NCBI RefSeq assembly: GCF_905397285.1
Contig: NZ_CAJPUX010000006.1
Location: 1-64,000, forward strand
Direction: 5' to 3'
Length of the DNA stretch: 64,000 bases
From: Cupriavidus plantarum
GTDB lineage: Bacteria; Pseudomonadota; Gammaproteobacteria; Burkholderiales; Burkholderiaceae
The notes beneath the pieces were generated by a model. That model saw only the letters and a program-made list of their open reading frames with translations. It did no database searches and was not told the DNA's origin. The translations under genes were made by a program, and so were the position numbers. Shown here piece after piece: positions 1 to 7,636 of this stretch (positions are counted from its first letter, which is position 1; every line of letters starts with the position of its first letter).

Positions 1-60
1 CTTGCGCAACCGGCTTTGCCGTCTGCGTCGCTGCGTATTTCGTTGCAGCGAAGAAGCGAG

Positions 61-112
61 AGTATGTAGCGTTTCCTGCTTCGCGTCAACTGGTTTGTCG
101 ATTTATTTTTCC
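61..112 (-). promoter_or_regulatory. Strong rRNA-type promoter firing leftwards out of the window
   Basis: On the minus strand there is a -35 hexamer TTGACG (84-89), a spacer of exactly 17 bp and a -10 hexamer CATACT (61-66), followed by CTCGCTTCTTCGCTGC, which resembles the start of rRNA leaders in Burkholderiaceae. Upstream of the -35 (about 96-112) lies an A/T-rich block containing GGAAAAATAAATCG on the minus strand, like an UP element and very unlike the GC-rich surroundings. The likely product is an rRNA operon or another highly expressed stable RNA starting left of position 1. That product is not visible here and is inferred. No gene is seen in 1-275. Confidence 0.6.
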
Positions 113-275
113 AACCGACTCGCTCGCTGACTTCCTCCCACCTACCTCGCCTGCTACCCACAAACCCGCGCCAGCGCTGCGTTTCCGCCTGCTGCTGTCT
201 TCGGTTTGTGTTGCGAGGGGGCGAATATTAAGCTGGCGAAACGAGGTTGGCAAGGACTTTTTTCAGGAGGGTCAT

Positions 276-683
276 TTGGGCATACGAATCGTGCGTCTTG
301 GCGGCCCGCGCCATGCGGATGAAGGACTGAGGATGGGGACCGTGCGACGGCCGCCGCGTGGGGTGCCGAAGGCCGAGTTTGCGCGTCGCGACTACTACGA
401 TGTCTGGTATCCCGTGCTCTCCCCCACACCAGCGCTCGTCGCCGAGGCCCTGGCGGTGCAGCAGATGACGGACGAGCGCGCGCGGGAGCGGGCGTGGCGT
501 GTTTTCGTGCGGAAGTTTCGGGCCGAGATGGCCGTGGCGGATACCAGCCGTACGTTGGATGTGCTGGCTGCGCTGTCCCACCAGACAAACTTCTCGATGG
601 GGTGTTACTGCGAGGACGAGCGCTACTGCCATCGGTCGATCCTTCGCGAGTTGCTGACGGAGCGCGGCGCGAAGGTGACCTGA
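276..683 (+). CDS. DUF488 family protein
   Basis: A 135-residue soluble protein of the DUF488 family, whose function is unknown. Family features seen are an N-terminal strand (IRIVRLGGPR), a central WYPVLSPTP segment, and a C-terminal CYCEDERYCHRSILRELL block with Cys and His residues as in the family's conserved C-terminal motif. The start is TTG at 276; an AGGAGG at 265-270 sits five bases upstream and decides it. It lies next to, and points away from, the rRNA-type promoter at the left edge. The closest named relatives are generic DUF488 proteins, so no reaction is assigned. Confidence 0.85.
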   Translation: MGIRIVRLGGPRHADEGLRMGTVRRPPRGVPKAEFARRDYYDVWYPVLSPTPALVAEALAVQQMTDERARERAWRVFVRKFRAEMAVADTSRTLDVLAALSHQTNFSMGCYCEDERYCHRSILRELLTERGAKVT

Positions 684-735
684 CCGAGGTGCCGGCAGGC
701 TAAGATGCCAAGCTTTGCGGGCTCGTGAACACTTC

Positions 736-1980
736 ATGGCACTGAACCTGGTCTGGCTCGGCTTCTTCCTGCTTGCCTTTGCGGCCGCCTGCGTGAAGCT
801 GGCGCTCGGCGACATGTCGGTCTTCCCGGCGATGCTTGCCAGCTTGTTCGACAGCGCACGCACGGCGTTCGAGATTTCGCTCGGTCTCGCCGGCGTGATG
901 AGCCTGTGGATCGGCATCATGCGCGTGGGCGAGCGCGCTGGCGTCATCGATCTGTTCGCCCGGCTCGTGAACCCGCTGCTGCGGCATTTCTTCCCCGGCG
1001 TACCGCAGGGCCATCCGGCGCAGGGAGCCATGATGATGAACGTGTCCGCCAACCTGCTTGGGTTGGACAACGCGGCGACCCCGCTGGGGCTCACGGCCAT
1101 GCGCGGGCTGCAGACGCTGAATCGGAGGCCCGATACGGCGACCGACGCGCAGATCATGTTCATTGTGCTCAATACGGCGGGGCTGACGCTGATTCCGACG
1201 TCCGTGATCGCGATTCGGCAGGCGGTCGCGGTCAAGCAAGGGCTGGTGGGGTTCAATGCGGCCGATATTTTCCTGCCGACGCTGCTGGCGACGGGGGCTT
1301 CCTGTATTGCGGGATTTCTGGCGGTGGCGTGGGTGCAGCGGCTCAATTTGCTGAAGCCAGCGGTGCTGGGAGCCTTCGCCATCGTGGCGGCGTTGATCGG
1401 CCTGCTCTGCTTGTGGCTGCGTCACGCGCCGCCCGATCAGGTCAGCCAGATGACGGCACTGGCCGGGGCCGGCTTCATTCTGACGCTGATCATGGTGTTT
1501 CTGGTATGCGGGGCGATTCGGCGCGTCAATGTCTATGACGCCTTCATCGACGGCGCCAAGGAAGGCTTCGGCGTGGCGGTGCAGATCATTCCCTATCTGG
1601 TTGCCATCCTCGTGGCCATCGGGCTGTTTCGGGTTACTGGCTGCATGGATGTACTCATGGGCGGACTGACCGGCCTCTTCGCCTGGATCGGGATGAATAC
1701 GGACTTCGTGCCGGCGCTTCCGGTCGGGCTGATGAAGATCCTGTCCGGCGCCGGGGCGCGCGGGCTGATGGTCGATGTGATGACCGCGTATGGCGTGGAT
1801 TCGTTTCAGGGGCGGTTGGCTGCGATCATTCAGGGATCGACGGAGACAACGTTCTATGTGCTTGCCGTGTACTTTGGCAGCGTGAACGTGCGGAATACGC
1901 GGCATGCGCTCGGGTGCGCCCTGTTCGCGGATGCGGTGGGACTCGCCGCGGCGGTGTGGATCGCCTATCTGTTCCGCTAG
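736..1980 (+). CDS. Nucleoside-recognition (SpmA/SpmB-like) membrane protein
   Basis: A 414-residue inner-membrane protein with two nucleoside-recognition (GATE) halves, resembling a fusion of Bacillus spore maturation proteins SpmA and SpmB. The first half has the SpmA-type motif NLLGLDNAATPLGLTAM (about residues 112-128). The second has the SpmB-type segment with SGAGARGLMVDV and IIQGSTETTFYVLAVYFG near the C-terminus. Many hydrophobic helices are evident. Non-sporulating proteobacteria carry such fusions with unknown function. ATG at 736 (MALNLVW) is preferred over an in-frame TTG at 715 because the extra residues are polar and the hydrophobic helix follows the ATG directly. No strong ribosome site is visible. 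Confidence 0.85.
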   Translation: MALNLVWLGFFLLAFAAACVKLALGDMSVFPAMLASLFDSARTAFEISLGLAGVMSLWIGIMRVGERAGVIDLFARLVNPLLRHFFPGVPQGHPAQGAMMMNVSANLLGLDNAATPLGLTAMRGLQTLNRRPDTATDAQIMFIVLNTAGLTLIPTSVIAIRQAVAVKQGLVGFNAADIFLPTLLATGASCIAGFLAVAWVQRLNLLKPAVLGAFAIVAALIGLLCLWLRHAPPDQVSQMTALAGAGFILTLIMVFLVCGAIRRVNVYDAFIDGAKEGFGVAVQIIPYLVAILVAIGLFRVTGCMDVLMGGLTGLFAWIGMNTDFVPALPVGLMKILSGAGARGLMVDVMTAYGVDSFQGRLAAIIQGSTETTFYVLAVYFGSVNVRNTRHALGCALFADAVGLAAAVWIAYLFR

Positions 1981-2049
1981 ATTCTGACTGCGCGTGTTGT
2001 ACGATGACAACGAATGTGCGGGCTTGCAGTCATCCGGCGAAAAAGAAGC

Positions 2050-2078
2050 TTGGTGCGACGCAACAAGTCATGTATAGT
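2050..2078 (+). promoter_or_regulatory. Promoter with overlapping inverted repeat, upstream of candidate sRNA
   Basis: TTGGTG (2050-2055), a 17-bp spacer and TATAGT (2073-2078) form a good sigma-70 promoter. The inverted repeat TTGGTGC-GAC-GCAACAA (2050-2066, one mismatch) covers the -35 and part of the spacer, where a bound repressor would block polymerase. A perfect version of the dyad recurs at 2315-2331. Confidence 0.6.
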
Positions 2079-2084
2079 GAAGTC

Positions 2085-2144
2085 TGTCTCCTCCACCACC
2101 TCGGTGGATTCCAGCCCGCGCACCAACCTGCGCGGGTTTTTTTT
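2085..2144 (+). ncRNA. Candidate 60-nt small RNA ending in a terminator
   Basis: Starting about seven bases after the TATAGT -10 box, the transcript would hold hairpin TCCACC-ACCTC-GGTGGA (2092-2108). A GC-rich terminator follows: CCCGCGCA (2115-2122), loop CCAACC, TGCGCGGG (2129-2136), then eight T (2137-2144). No reading frame of note lies inside. The arrangement of promoter, short double-hairpin RNA and U-tract is that of an autonomous small RNA. It could instead be an attenuated leader of the FUSC gene at 2408, although the U-tract is 264 bp upstream. No family was recognised. Confidence 0.55.
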
Positions 2145-2314
2145 GCCCATTTTTCCGGGCATCGGCGTGCAAGCGGCTGATCATTCGGCATTTTTTGCTT
2201 CCCGCTCCATGGGCCCACAGTCTGGCCCCATTTCTGCCCTCCTTCTGTGTAACCTGTCCCAAAGTTGGTGCAAAGCCGCACAACCGCGACGCAAACCCGT
2301 TGAAAAATCCTGTT

Positions 2315-2331
2315 TTGTTGCGACGCAACAA
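2315..2331. promoter_or_regulatory. Perfect 17-bp inverted repeat upstream of the FUSC gene
   Basis: TTGTTGC-GAC-GCAACAA is a perfect dyad with 7-bp arms, 76 bp before the start of the membrane protein at 2408. It is nearly identical to the dyad over the small-RNA promoter at 2050-2066. A degenerate half copy, GCGACGCAA, lies at 2286-2294. This looks like the operator of a dimeric regulator whose identity is unknown. Confidence 0.5.
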
Positions 2332-2407
2332 TCTTTCGATTACATTCAAATCGATGCAATCGTCGTATTTCTCAGCGTTTCCACCAAGCCTGCTCGACCA
2401 CTAAAGA

Positions 2408-4558
2408 ATGCCCGCCATGTCGGCCGCGCCACGCCTCCTTCGCTATGGGCTCCTTCGCTATTGGCCGGACACCGCCTTCGTGCGGCGCGGCGCGGTCTAC
2501 GCGCTGGCGTTTCTCGCGCTTGCAAGCCTGAGCGTGCTCACTGGCGACAACGGGTACCTGTGGTCGGCCACGGCGTCGATCTGGACATGCCTCGCCGATC
2601 GTCCGGGCACGGCGGCCGCGCGCATGCGCGTACTCGGCGCAGTGGGGATCGGGGGCGGGCTGGCCTGCGCGGTCGGGAGCGCGGTGTCGCAGGCGCCCTG
2701 GCTAGCGCTGCCGATCGTGGTTGCCGCGGGAATCGCCGCGGGGCTGGCCGAGGTTCGGGGTCCTGCGGCGGCCCTGAGTGCCAAGCTCCTCTATGTAGTG
2801 CTGATCGCCGCCTGCCTGCAACCCATGACGGCCGACGTGCCCGTGCTGGCCCACGCGGTGGCCGCGAGCCTCGATTACCTCCGCGGCGGCCTGTTCGCTT
2901 GCCTCGTTTGCCTGATGCTGCTGCCTTCGCAGCGCGATACCCGGCCGCGCACGGAAATCATCGCGGCGTACGAGGCGCTGAGCCGCCTGGCGCAGGCGAT
3001 CGCGGCGGAGGTATTCCCGGACGACACCATGCCGTACAAGCAGGACATTCGCCGTCGGATCGAGGCCGCGCGCGTTGCGGTGCTGGCGCGGCGCGGCTGG
3101 CGCGATCCGATCGGCATGCTGCGCTATGTGTATGCGGTAGCCGTCGCGGATGCGATCTTCGCGCTGCTGATCGTGGCGGCGGAATTGCGGGGGCGGCACG
3201 CGGGCTCGGCGCCGCACCAGTTGCCGCTGGCCTACGCGGCGCGATGCATCGGTGAGATGGAGCAACTGGTGCGTGAAGCCCTGACGACGCAGCACGCGCC
3301 GGATCTGCCCGCGCTGTGCGCGATTCTTGCGCAGGAACTGCGGCGGCTCGTGGCGCAGCGCGCGAATGCGTCGGCGCCTCCGACCTATCAGTCGGCGCTG
3401 GCCGCGCTCGCAAAATTTCCGGTGTTTGGGGATTGGAAGGAAACGTTCGCGTGGCCGCATCGCGGGCTCCATCACGGGATTGACCGATTGGGGCACTGGC
3501 TGGCGGAAGTCGCGGCGCGCGATGCGCAGGTGACACGCCATGGGCTGCGGCTGGCAATGGCTGGCGGGCTGAGCCTGTTGCCCTCGCAGATCTGGCGGCT
3601 CGACCACGGCTATTGGGTCGCGGTGACCGTGATCATGGTGCTGAGCCCGCGTCTGCAGACGACACGGCAGATTTCGTTCAAGCGGTTTGCTGGTTCGCTC
3701 GCCGGCGCCGTTGCCGCGTGCCTGATCAGCCTGGCGCATCCAGGCCCGGTGTTCGCGCTGTGCATCAGCGCCGTATTCCTGGCCGCAGCTTACGCCGGGC
3801 GGCTGGCGGGGAACGCGGGCTTGTTCGCGTTCTGTCTGACGCCCGCAGTGATCTTGTTTTCGTGGACGGGCGAGCCCGCCGCGAGCAGCAGCCATGTAGC
3901 GGCGTTGCGCGGAGTGGATACGGCGATCGGGTGCCTGATCGCGCTGGCCAGTTATTTCGTGTTGTCGCCGCGTGCGGAACTGTCGCGCGCGTTCCGACAT
4001 GGGCTGGATGCGCTGGCGGCGAATGCGGTGTATCTGCGGGCGGCCATTGGGGCGGCGCGGACCGGATCATCCGCGCCGTCTTCCGCCCACACGCGGCTCG
4101 AGGCGCTGCGCGTGGCGGCGGGCCGTGCTTCGACGCGGGCCGAAGATACCTTGGCGCAGAGCGCGGAGGATCTGGGCGCCGATCTCAGGACGGCGTACGG
4201 GCGCGTGCATACGGTGGCGCGACGGATGGCCGCGCTGGCTGGCGTGGTGCGGGCTGGCGGTAGCGAAGCGTTGCCGTCGGAAGCGGTGCAGGCGATGCTG
4301 GAGGGGATCGAGGCGCGGCTTGCCGAGCTTGCGGTGCGGCCCGGCGGCGCGGGGCGCGTGGATGTCGGTATTGCCGAGAGCGCGGGTGTGGCGGATATGG
4401 ACGATATGCCGGCGGCGGACAACGATCTGGACGTGTTCCTACTGGAACAGACGCGGTTCGTGCTGCATTGCATCGATGGCGGCCATGCTGCAATGCGCGG
4501 CGTCCGGGAAGCGGTGGCGGCACTGGACCGGCCTTTACGGACGACGGCCATATCCTAG
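2408..4558 (+). CDS. FUSC family membrane protein (AaeB/YccS-like exporter)
   Basis: A 716-residue inner-membrane protein of the fusaric acid resistance/aromatic acid exporter superfamily. The layout is typical: an N-terminal bundle of hydrophobic helices (about residues 25-175), a cytoplasmic region of some 200 residues, a second bundle (about 375-520; LAMAGGLSLL, YWVAVTVIMVLSP) and a soluble tail. The motif YWVAVTVIMVLSPRLQTTRQISFKR is characteristic of the second FUSC domain. Relatives export aromatic acids or similar weak acids together with a membrane-fusion partner; none is encoded next to it here, so the substrate is open. It may be controlled through the dyad at 2315-2331. Confidence 0.85.
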   Translation: MPAMSAAPRLLRYGLLRYWPDTAFVRRGAVYALAFLALASLSVLTGDNGYLWSATASIWTCLADRPGTAAARMRVLGAVGIGGGLACAVGSAVSQAPWLALPIVVAAGIAAGLAEVRGPAAALSAKLLYVVLIAACLQPMTADVPVLAHAVAASLDYLRGGLFACLVCLMLLPSQRDTRPRTEIIAAYEALSRLAQAIAAEVFPDDTMPYKQDIRRRIEAARVAVLARRGWRDPIGMLRYVYAVAVADAIFALLIVAAELRGRHAGSAPHQLPLAYAARCIGEMEQLVREALTTQHAPDLPALCAILAQELRRLVAQRANASAPPTYQSALAALAKFPVFGDWKETFAWPHRGLHHGIDRLGHWLAEVAARDAQVTRHGLRLAMAGGLSLLPSQIWRLDHGYWVAVTVIMVLSPRLQTTRQISFKRFAGSLAGAVAACLISLAHPGPVFALCISAVFLAAAYAGRLAGNAGLFAFCLTPAVILFSWTGEPAASSSHVAALRGVDTAIGCLIALASYFVLSPRAELSRAFRHGLDALAANAVYLRAAIGAARTGSSAPSSAHTRLEALRVAAGRASTRAEDTLAQSAEDLGADLRTAYGRVHTVARRMAALAGVVRAGGSEALPSEAVQAMLEGIEARLAELAVRPGGAGRVDVGIAESAGVADMDDMPAADNDLDVFLLEQTRFVLHCIDGGHAAMRGVREAVAALDRPLRTTAIS

Positions 4559-4628
4559 AATGACTGGAACCTTTGCGGCCGTTTCACCCGCTTTACAAAC
4601 CCGGCCGCCCTACCGCCCGAGGTCCGCC

Positions 4629-4904
4629 ATGTCCATCTCGTTCCCGCACACCACGCCCACCTACTGCGCCGCCAGCCTGACGCTCTCCTGCCCGGCCATG
4701 GTCGATGGCAACGACACGCTCTACTCGATTACCGCGGAAGCGCTCGAGTCGCACTTCGGGGCCAGATCGACGCGCAAGGAGGACCTCGTCGATGCGTTCA
4801 CGAGCAACCGGTCGCGCATCGAAGAACTCGCCGAGAGCCTGTTCCAGCTGACCGAGGCGCGCGAGATCGTGCTGCGCAGCGGACATTTCCGCTTTGCGGC
4901 CTGA
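4629..4904 (+). CDS. DUF1488 domain-containing protein
   Basis: A 91-residue soluble protein of the DUF1488 family. The family pattern is visible: an N-terminal strand around LTLSCPAMVDG, the central YSITAEALESHFGA block, and a C-terminal helix ending in an I-x-L-R strand. Function is unknown. ATG at 4629 is chosen because the family domain begins there; an in-frame ATG at 4560 directly behind the preceding stop would add 23 residues of low-complexity sequence. It follows the FUSC gene by 70 bp and may be co-transcribed. Confidence 0.8.
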   Translation: MSISFPHTTPTYCAASLTLSCPAMVDGNDTLYSITAEALESHFGARSTRKEDLVDAFTSNRSRIEELAESLFQLTEAREIVLRSGHFRFAA

Positions 4905-4921
4905 CCCGCGCCGGGCTTCGC

Positions 4922-5392
4922 TTACTTCTCGGCGGCCTTTCCGCGGACGAGCAGCACGGGCATCGTCGATTCGCGGATCACGGCTTCCGCCACGCTCCCC
5001 AGCACAATGCGGCGCACGCCGCGGCGGCCGTGCGTGCCGATGACGAGCAGATCGCCATTCCATTCGCGCGCGGCCTCGTTGAGCGAGGCCGCAATGTCGC
5101 CCACCACTGCAGGTTCCGTCACCAGCCGCGTCTCATAGGCGACGCCGGCCGCGGACAGCCGTGCCGCAGCGTCTTCGAGGGTCTTCTTGCCACTGTCGAC
5201 GTACGCCTTCTCCATCTGGCCGACGTCGTAATAGCCCGCGTCGAACAGCATCACGCCGCTATCGACGACGAAGAGGGCCAGAACCGTCGCGCCACCGCCG
5301 CTTGCCACGCGAATCGCCTCGCCCAGCGCGAGGTCCGATGTGGCGCTGCCATCGACGGCCACCACGATTCTTTGATATGCCGCATTGGTCAT
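4922..5392 (-). CDS. Universal stress protein (UspA family)
   Basis: A 156-residue single-domain universal stress protein. It begins with the typical strand IVVAVDGSATSDLALGEAI, and the C-terminal ATP-binding signature G-2x-G-9x-G-S is present (GTHGRRGVRRIVLGS). Such proteins bind ATP, dimerise and help in stress survival. ATG at 5392 is chosen because the Usp fold starts directly after it; upstream in-frame codons run into the divergent paa promoter. It is transcribed away from paaA and shares an intergenic region with it. Confidence 0.92.
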   Translation of the reverse strand: MTNAAYQRIVVAVDGSATSDLALGEAIRVASGGGATVLALFVVDSGVMLFDAGYYDVGQMEKAYVDSGKKTLEDAAARLSAAGVAYETRLVTEPAVVGDIAASLNEAAREWNGDLLVIGTHGRRGVRRIVLGSVAEAVIRESTMPVLLVRGKAAEK

Positions 5393-5460
5393 TGTCTTTC
5401 TCCCGAGGTGTGGACTCGTATTGATATTACTCCACACGGAGAAAGTCGCGCCCCGATAAA

Positions 5461-5490
5461 TTGACCGACCGGTCGGCGTATATATATAGT
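5461..5490 (+). promoter_or_regulatory. paa operon promoter with palindromic TetR-type operator
   Basis: TTGACC (5461-5466) and TATAGT (5485-5490) with an 18-bp spacer form a sigma-70 promoter for paaA. The spacer and the -35 edge contain the perfect 12-bp palindrome CCGACCGGTCGG (5465-5476). Such palindromes in front of paa genes of Burkholderiales fit PaaR, a TetR repressor released by phenylacetyl-CoA. The TetR gene at 10264 is the obvious candidate to bind it. The match of factor to site is inferred. Confidence 0.65.
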
Positions 5491-5533
5491 ACGAACGTCG
5501 AGGGCCGTCCCCGGGCCCCTGCAAGGAGCTGCG

Positions 5534-6556
5534 ATGTACACCCAGAGCCTGGACTTAGCGGGTCCGCCACAAGCGGAGGCCGATCCAGAGACGGACCGCG
5601 TCATACACCGCGATACGCGGCAGGCCGCTTTCGATGCCCGGATCGCCGCGGACGCGAAGATCGAGCCGCAGGACTGGATGCCCGATGCCTACCGCAAGAC
5701 GCTCGTGCGGCAAATCTCCCAGCATGCGCATTCGGAGATCATCGGCATGCAGCCGGAAGGCAACTGGATCAGCCGGGCGCCTTCGCTCAAGCGCAAGGCG
5801 ATCCTGCTGGCCAAGGTGCAGGATGAAGGCGGCCACGGGCTGTATCTCTATAGCGCCGCCGAGACGCTGAACGTCTCGCGGGACGACCTCGTGGAGGCGT
5901 TGCACACGGGGCGCGCCAAATATTCCTCCATCTTCAATTACCCGACGCTGACCTGGGCGGATGTCGGCGTGATCGGCTGGCTGGTCGATGGCGCCGCGAT
6001 CATGAACCAGGTGCCGCTGTGCCGGTGTTCGTACGGCCCGTATGCGCGCGCGATGATCCGCATCTGCAAGGAGGAGTCGTTCCATCAGCGGCAGGGCTTC
6101 GACGCGCTGCGCGCGATGATGGGCGGTACCGAGGCGCAGCGCGCGATGGTGCAGGACGCGGTCGATCGATGGTGGTTTCCGGTGCTGATGATGTTCGGCC
6201 CCCCGGACGCGGCCTCCCCCAACAGCACGCAGACGATGGCATGGGGCATCAAGCGGATATCCAACGACGACCTGCGCCAGAAGTTCGTCGATGCCACGGT
6301 CGAGCAGGCGCGCGTCCTCGGCGTGACGCTGCCCGACCCGGGCCTGCAATGGAACGAGGCGCGCGGGCATTACGATTTCAGCCCGCTCGACTGGGACGAG
6401 TTTCGCCGCGTGCTCAATGGGGATGGCCCCTGCAATCGCGAGCGGCTGGCAACACGGGTGCGGGCGCACGAGGAAGGCGAATGGGTGCGCGAGGCCGCCA
6501 TGGCACATGCCCGGCGGCGCAACGGTGACGATTCGGGAGAATGCGATGCACGCTGA
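5534..6556 (+). CDS. paaA: 1,2-phenylacetyl-CoA epoxidase, catalytic subunit PaaA
   Basis: A 340-residue catalytic subunit of the multicomponent oxygenase that converts phenylacetyl-CoA to the ring 1,2-epoxide in the aerobic hybrid pathway. Two carboxylate-bridged di-iron motifs are visible, DEGGH (97-101) and EESFH (180-184), as in the ferritin-like PaaA fold. AAGGAG at 5522-5527 sets the ATG. It is the first gene of paaABCDE; its end overlaps paaB by 11 bp, suggesting translational coupling. Expression is probably repressed at the CCGACCGGTCGG palindrome upstream. Identification is firm. Confidence 0.97.
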   Translation: MYTQSLDLAGPPQAEADPETDRVIHRDTRQAAFDARIAADAKIEPQDWMPDAYRKTLVRQISQHAHSEIIGMQPEGNWISRAPSLKRKAILLAKVQDEGGHGLYLYSAAETLNVSRDDLVEALHTGRAKYSSIFNYPTLTWADVGVIGWLVDGAAIMNQVPLCRCSYGPYARAMIRICKEESFHQRQGFDALRAMMGGTEAQRAMVQDAVDRWWFPVLMMFGPPDAASPNSTQTMAWGIKRISNDDLRQKFVDATVEQARVLGVTLPDPGLQWNEARGHYDFSPLDWDEFRRVLNGDGPCNRERLATRVRAHEEGEWVREAAMAHARRRNGDDSGECDAR

Positions 6557-6833
6557 TCCGTGGCCGCTGTGGGAAGTCTTTGTCCGCAGCAAGCAGGGGC
6601 TCGAGCACAAGCACTGCGGCAGCCTGCATGCGGCCGACGCCCAGCAGGCGCTGCATATGGCGCGGGACGTCTATACGCGACGGCAGGAAGGCGTGTCGAT
6701 CTGGGTGGTGCCGTCGTCGGCGATTACCGCGAGCGCGCCCGACGAGAAGGAGGCCCTGTTCGATCCGATGGCCGACAAGATCTATCGGCATCCCACGTTT
6801 TACGAGCTGCCCGATGAAGTCAATCACATGTGA
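6546..6833 (+). CDS. paaB: 1,2-phenylacetyl-CoA epoxidase subunit PaaB
   Basis: A 95-residue small subunit of the phenylacetyl-CoA epoxidase that bridges the PaaAC core. The conserved start WPLWEVFVRSKQGLEHKHCGS and the later DVYTRR segment are diagnostic of PaaB. The start overlaps the end of paaA and the end overlaps paaC by 20 bp, a tight coupling typical of this operon. Length matches the family (about 95 residues). Confidence 0.96.
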   Translation: MHADPWPLWEVFVRSKQGLEHKHCGSLHAADAQQALHMARDVYTRRQEGVSIWVVPSSAITASAPDEKEALFDPMADKIYRHPTFYELPDEVNHM

Positions 6834-7632
6834 TGCCCTGCCCGTGGCCGTGCAGTATGTGCTGCGGCTGGCGGACAACGCGCTGATCCTCGGACAACGC
6901 AATGCCGAGTGGTGCGGGCATGGACCCGTGCTCGAGGAGGACATCGCGCTCGCGAACCTGAGCCTCGATTTGATCGGGCAGGCGCGGCTGCTGTACACGC
7001 ATGCGGGGACGCTCGAGGCGGCGGTCACCGGCCATGCGCGGCAGGAAGACGATTACGCGTACTGGCGCGACGAGCGCGAGTTTCGCAACTGGACGCTCGT
7101 CGAGTTGCCGCATCATGGGCCGCTGGCCGGCACGGCTCGGACGCCACGGGACTACGCGGTGACGACCGTTCGGAATTTCCTGTTCAGTGCGTTGATGGTC
7201 GAAGTTTGGACCGCGCTCATCGATAGCAGCGATGAAGGACTGGCCGCGATTGCGGCGAAGTCGGTCAAGGAGGCGCGGTATCACCTGCAGCATGCCGCGG
7301 GGTGGGTCGTGCGGCTCGGCGACGGGACGGAAGTTTCGCATGCGCGGATGCAGCAGGCGGTCGACCATCTGATGCCCTATCTGAATGAATGCTTCGAGAC
7401 GGACGACATCGAGCGGGCCGCCGTCGCGCAGGGGATCGGCGTGGAGATGGCGGATCTGCGGGCGCGGTGGGAGGCTACCGTGCGGGACACCTTTGCCGAG
7501 GCGACGCTGCGGATGCCGGAGCGGTCGGGCTTTATCTCCACGGGCAAGCGCGGGGTGCATTCGGAGCATATGAGCTACCTGCTGGGTGAAATGCAGGGGC
7601 TCGCGCGCGCGCACCCGGGTGCGCAGTGGTGA
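6814..7632 (+). CDS. paaC: 1,2-phenylacetyl-CoA epoxidase structural subunit PaaC
   Basis: A 272-residue structural partner of PaaA. It has the ferritin-like fold but weakened metal-site residues; motifs such as LADNALILGQRNAEWCGHGP and SVKEARYHLQHAAGWVVRLGDG are family hallmarks. PaaC pairs with PaaA in the stable core of the epoxidase. The ATG at 6814 lies inside paaB, which suggests translational coupling. The protein is about 20 residues longer than E. coli PaaC at the ends, within normal variation. Confidence 0.95.
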   Translation: MKSITCDALPVAVQYVLRLADNALILGQRNAEWCGHGPVLEEDIALANLSLDLIGQARLLYTHAGTLEAAVTGHARQEDDYAYWRDEREFRNWTLVELPHHGPLAGTARTPRDYAVTTVRNFLFSALMVEVWTALIDSSDEGLAAIAAKSVKEARYHLQHAAGWVVRLGDGTEVSHARMQQAVDHLMPYLNECFETDDIERAAVAQGIGVEMADLRARWEATVRDTFAEATLRMPERSGFISTGKRGVHSEHMSYLLGEMQGLARAHPGAQW

Positions 7633-7636
7633 TGCC

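Noticed and set aside
1..60. 5' end of an rRNA gene inside the window
   Set aside because: The promoter reads leftwards and only about 60 bp of leader are visible; no conserved 16S sequence is present.
2014..3255. Open frame on the plus strand over the start of the FUSC gene
   Set aside because: It spans the small-RNA unit and then runs out of frame through the FUSC gene; its product is Arg/Gly/Ala-rich with no domain.
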